Shown: piece after piece, positions 60,695 through 64,000 of the stretch
Layout: every line of letters starts with the position of its first letter
Position numbering within the stretch: position 1 is the stretch's first letter
From: Enchytraeus crypticus
Taxonomy: Eukaryota; Annelida; Clitellata; Enchytraeida; Enchytraeidae
NCBI GenBank assembly: GCA_905160935.1
Contig: CAJHZI010000563.1
Location: 397,501-461,500, forward strand
Direction: 5' to 3'
Length of the DNA: 64,000 nt
Made by a program: the position numbers and the translations under genes
The notes under the pieces: model-generated
What the model saw: only the letters and a program-made list of their open reading frames with translations
The model's database searches: none
Told to the model about the DNA's origin: nothing

Positions 60695-60842
60695 AAATTT
60701 TGAACTGATTTTCTGGATTTTGGAATTTGCACCGTTTTTGGACCTTCTTTTTCTTCGCCGGCTTGATTTTGTCGCAATAGTGCTCGATGTTGTCCTTGAT
60801 GACTGCAGCACTCTAATTGTTGTTATTATTAGTATTAGTAAG
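60695..60842 (+). repeat. Family E repeat
   Basis: TTTCTGGATTTTGGAATTTGC, TCGCCGGCTTGATTTTGTCG, TGTCCTTGATGACTGCAGC and ACTCTAATTGTTG tail. It sits directly beside the 60.1-kb hAT relative. Confidence 0.75.
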
Positions 60843-61658
60843 ATCTACAATTTCTAACAGGAACGTCTTCCCATCAGGGAAAAGGTAACGTAACAGCGTT
60901 CCCACACAATTCCACCACTGACGTTATTCTTATGTAGCTTCTCTTCTCTAATGCTAAATCTTCTGGTTGACTGTTGACATATCTTAGTTAGTCGTCTCTT
61001 ACCAACACTTGTGGTACTGTTTCGTTGTAGGTTTATTTTCTCAATCATTCCGATGTTTAGTGTTTATATTTCTCATCAACTAAAAAGGGAAATCCAAACA
61101 TCACAGCTGTATGCACGGTGGTCAAGACTAAAGACACCACGAGCGACCGGATGAGTGTGGTAATCAAACCCAAACATTTGGTATACTATAGCGAAATTAT
61201 CAGATCATTTGGTCCTTGGACCTGACATTCTGGATTCTTGGTACTTGATGAACCACGTGAGACGGACAAATTTGGCTGTGCTGAAAAAGTAACGATGTAA
61301 TTAGAGATGCTACACTGTAAATATATAGGCCTACATGTACATACAGTATGGTTATAATCGATGTTAATACTACAGTATTTACAGATGATGAAACGTGCAT
61401 TCAACCACGCTTACGATACTTTGTTATATCAAAATGAAGTATAGTAGAAGTATAGTGAATGGAACCATAGATTCATTAAAAATTTGGGAATGAATTGTAG
61501 TTATTTGTAATAAATGTAAATAATAAAATTTAGGAACATTTTAATATTTGGCACGGTAGCATTTTTAATTCTAATAGATTGAGTAATTATTAAAACTGTA
61601 TATGATGGAGTAAATGTATATCATGTGCAATGTAAGAGAATACTTTTTAAAAAGAAAC

Positions 61659-61663
61659 AAAAA
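61659..61663 (-). terminator. Pol III T-run after the tRNA
   Basis: Five T residues on the minus strand lie two bases beyond the discriminator base of tRNA-Arg(CCT). Confidence 0.7.
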
Positions 61664-61665
61664 TG

Positions 61666-61738
61666 CACCTCAGATGGGACTCGAACCCACAATCCCCGGC
61701 TTAGGAGGCCGATGCCTTATCCATTAGGCCACTGAGGC
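61666..61738 (-). tRNA. tRNA-Arg (anticodon CCT)
   Basis: The minus-strand 73-nt sequence folds as a standard cloverleaf. The acceptor stem is GCCTCAG/CTGAGGT with a G-U pair at the end, as in known animal tRNA-Arg(CCT). The D arm contains TGGCCTAATGGATAAGG, the anticodon loop is CTCCTAA, and the T arm is GTGGG-TTCGAGT-CCCAT. Box A (TGGCCTAATGG) and box B (GGTTCGAGTCC) match the Pol III consensus. A TTTTT run (minus strand, 61663-61659) follows directly and fits a Pol III terminator. It reads AGG codons. No intron or break is seen, unlike the tRNA-like SINE heads elsewhere. Confidence 0.95.
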
Positions 61739-61805
61739 TACTGATAGATGTTAGCTAAATGACGTATAAGAGCGAACGGTTGCTACGGCGTTGCATTGAC
61801 CTCTC

Positions 61806-61852
61806 CCCTCGCTCTCTCTCTCTCTCTCCCTCTCTCTCTCGCTCTCTCTCAG
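61806..61852. repeat. (CT)n near the tRNA
   Basis: CT run with G and C interruptions, about 70 bp beyond the 5' end of the tRNA gene. Confidence 0.9.
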
Positions 61853-62149
61853 GTTTTGTCCAAGTTTCAATTTTTTCCAATTAAGTGCATTGCTTTTATT
61901 TATCTACTCGTATAATTAAAAATAATATAACAGCTCTGAGTCAGAAATTAATCTAATTGACATGTATAGGCCTACTATTTTCAGATTAATTAAAAGCATG
62001 AAAGCATTTTAGCTTAAATTTTAGAGTCTAGTATATTTTAGTATTGATTAAAATTTAATCATTAAATAACAAATCAAGTTAATATTGTAAGGCTTTATTA
62101 GCCTTCCTTACCAAAAATTAAATAAATATAGCCAATCACTCATTCACCA

Positions 62150-64000
62150 GATGACACGAGGGTACTACTAAGACTGCGCTACGTCATGTTGGACCCTGCA
62201 GTAGGTTTCAAGGTTAATTGACTCCACCTTGCTCTGTCCTCAGCCAGATCACAGATGCTCTCATCTAATATGTTCAAATTCTGATTTATATCATTGAGAT
62301 TTTTATTTACTAATTTGATCCATATTGTTTATTTTGACAACCTCTTTGTTTTGTCTGAGATTTTTTATTCTCATTTAAAGCAAGTTTTACAGGTGCATTG
62401 TTCGGTAAACAAGTAAATGTCCTATCCACTTTAGTCTTCGTGTTTTAATTGCAAGACTCCATTTGTTTCATGTGTTCTAATGTATAAGTTATTGTTGCTT
62501 ATAATGTGAGGGTAATATATTTTAAGTATTTTTCTTAATAGACTTCTATGAAATATGTCGATTTCATGGTCTTGTTTTGAAGTTAATGTCCATAGCTCAC
62601 TATTATATAAGTATACTGGAGTAATATAAGCATTGAATATATTTATTCTTGTTTTCATTGTTATATTGCTATTTGTTAGTTTCATCTTGTATTTATTAAA
62701 AATAGCCATACACAATTGCTTTCTATGGATCATGTTTCTTTCAGTATCCAAGTAAGAACCTAAATATTTGCATTTCTTCCATTCCTGATTATTTTTGTTT
62801 CCAATGATATATTTTTCTGTTTTATCTGCATTTAGTTTTAAATCTCTCTTATTCAGTTTATCATTGACTTCCTTTTGAATTTTGTCTGTTATATTTTTGC
62901 ATGTGCTTACATATGCAATACCATCTGCAAACTGCTGATCAATATTTATACCAATTTCTCTTTTTATGCTAAACTTATGTTCTATAATATGATTAGCAAT
63001 TAATTCTTCGTATGGTATATTTTTTGGAGTATGAGTGTTCTTCAATTTGGTTTGCTATTTGAATTTGATTCTCATGTTTGTTTAAGCTATTTGCAAGGTA
63101 AAATGTGAAAAGTACCGGGCTTAAGCAATCTCCTTGTGGTATTCCAATATTTGTTTTAAACTCACATCTCCAATTTTTACTCTTAAAATTACATCATCAA
63201 TAATAAGTTTTATGATGTGCAATTCGTCCTGATCAATTATTTTACTTAAATCCTCTAATAATTTATTTCTATTGACAGTATCAAACGCCTGATGTCTAGA
63301 AGCATGATTTCTATTTCTGAGTTTTTGTTTGTTATTGCTTTTTCGAGAAAAAGTTTTAATGTTAGGACGTGTTCAGTGGTACTCCTTCCTGGTCTATAGG
63401 CGGCTTGAGTGACTGGTATTATTTTGTCTACTTTATTGTATATTCTATTTATCATTACAATTGACAGTATTTTTCTAATAAGATTTAAAAGGATTATGGA
63501 TCTTAAGTTACTACATGTGCCTTTTGCTTTTCCTAGTTTTTGTAAAGGTATTAGTATTCCTAGTTTAATCTCTTCTGGATATTTTCCAGTTTTAGCCATT
63601 TTATTGAATATTTTTGCAATTTCATTGTAAATTTTTTCAAGACAGTTTTTAAGTTCTTCTGCTGTGATTTCATCAGATCCTGGACTTTTATTTGTTTTTT
63701 ATTTCCTAACAGCATTCTTTTATTTCATCAGTAGAGAAAGGTGTCTTAATTTTTTCAGGTTTAATTTCAGTTAATATTTCTGTATTTTGGTTGTAAAATG
63801 TATCTTTGAAGTGTTCCGTTATTTTTGTATTTATGACATTTTCATTTTGTATTATGTTATTGTTTTCTCTTAAAAATAGTTTTTCTTTTGGTTTTTGTCT
63901 ATTTATCTTTCTCAAGACTTTTAACATTTTAATAGAATCGTTTTTTGTGTTTGCGAGTTCTTCTTTTTGACTATTTTCAATTTTTATTTCTTTATGTAGA
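62150..64000 (-). mobile_element. RTE-like LINE, decayed, running off the right edge
   Basis: Minus strand, in order: DDS-free upstream sequence; KLGILIPLQKLGKAKGTCSN; AAYRPGRSTTEHVLTLK; motif A region LLDI / QAFDTVNRNKLLEDL (split by a frame change near 63300); PQGDCLSPVLF; FADGIAYVST, where YADD-type motif C reads FADG so the second catalytic Asp is lost; DKTEKYIIGNKN; CKYLGSYLDTERNMIHRK; YLYNSELWTLT; LKWIGHLL; and CDLAEDRARWSQLT near 62240. This order is typical of RTE-type LINE ORF2. The endonuclease would lie beyond 64000. At least four breaks; inactive. Confidence 0.8.

Larger units (their letters stand above)
57170..61655. other. Intergenic stretch between LINE and tRNA
   Basis: Holds the 58.1-kb minisatellite, two family E copies and the 60.1-kb hAT relative. 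The minus-strand frame at 58376-58606 (APQRFKRARMPLVRMRESPV) is not recognised. Nothing else is supported. Confidence 0.5.

Overview
The window is AT-rich animal DNA. It has spliced genes with long introns and many SINEs, LINEs, small DNA transposons and microsatellites. The word TAGGCCTA recurs often. Together these suggest a marine invertebrate, probably a lophotrochozoan or a non-vertebrate deuterostome, but the sequence does not settle the phylum.

The one host protein gene I can support is an ETS1/ETS2-type transcription factor on the minus strand, from about 34.45 kb down to 2.9 kb. Seven coding exons (33424-33065, 16474-16355, 12703-12503, 11488-11300, 6617-6291, 4704-4336, 3244-2898) join at canonical GT/AG sites. 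Every intron is in phase 1, and the product is 633 residues: a novel N-terminus, a TP (MAPK-type) site, a Pointed (PNT/SAM) domain, a Ser/Gln-rich linker and a C-terminal ETS domain. A CCAAT/GC-box cluster near 34.48-34.58 kb and a GTGAGT donor at 34406 suggest a TATA-less promoter and a short non-coding first exon. The splice acceptor of the ETS-domain exon lies in a local triplication. The two extra acceptors lead straight into an in-frame TGA.

The second host gene is an intact tRNA-Arg(CCT) on the minus strand at 61666-61738, with a Pol III T-run.

Most of the rest is mobile DNA. There is a 2.4-kb element with ~130-bp inverted ends and a decayed transposase-like ORF inside a TA microsatellite (8198-10630). 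There are two hAT-type elements with perfect 8-bp target duplications (21144-21871; 45395-46384), plus an inverted relative of the first at 60.1 kb. LINE fragments include a CR1/Jockey-type reverse transcriptase (55.5-56.9 kb) nested in another LINE tail, and an RTE-like LINE running off the right edge. There are several tRNA-derived SINE copies and a 5S-rRNA-derived SINE-like copy (11.8 kb). At least four further short interspersed families (C, D, E, F) recur many times. Families D and F occur both as LINE 3' ends and as tails of short elements, and D tails run directly into GA or TA microsatellites.

Layout: 1-2.5 kb is 3' flank; 2.5-34.5 kb is the ETS gene with repeat-filled introns; 34.5-61.6 kb is an intergenic desert of repeats; then come the tRNA and the RTE-like LINE. 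I saw no LTR retrovirus-like element, Polinton or CRISPR array.
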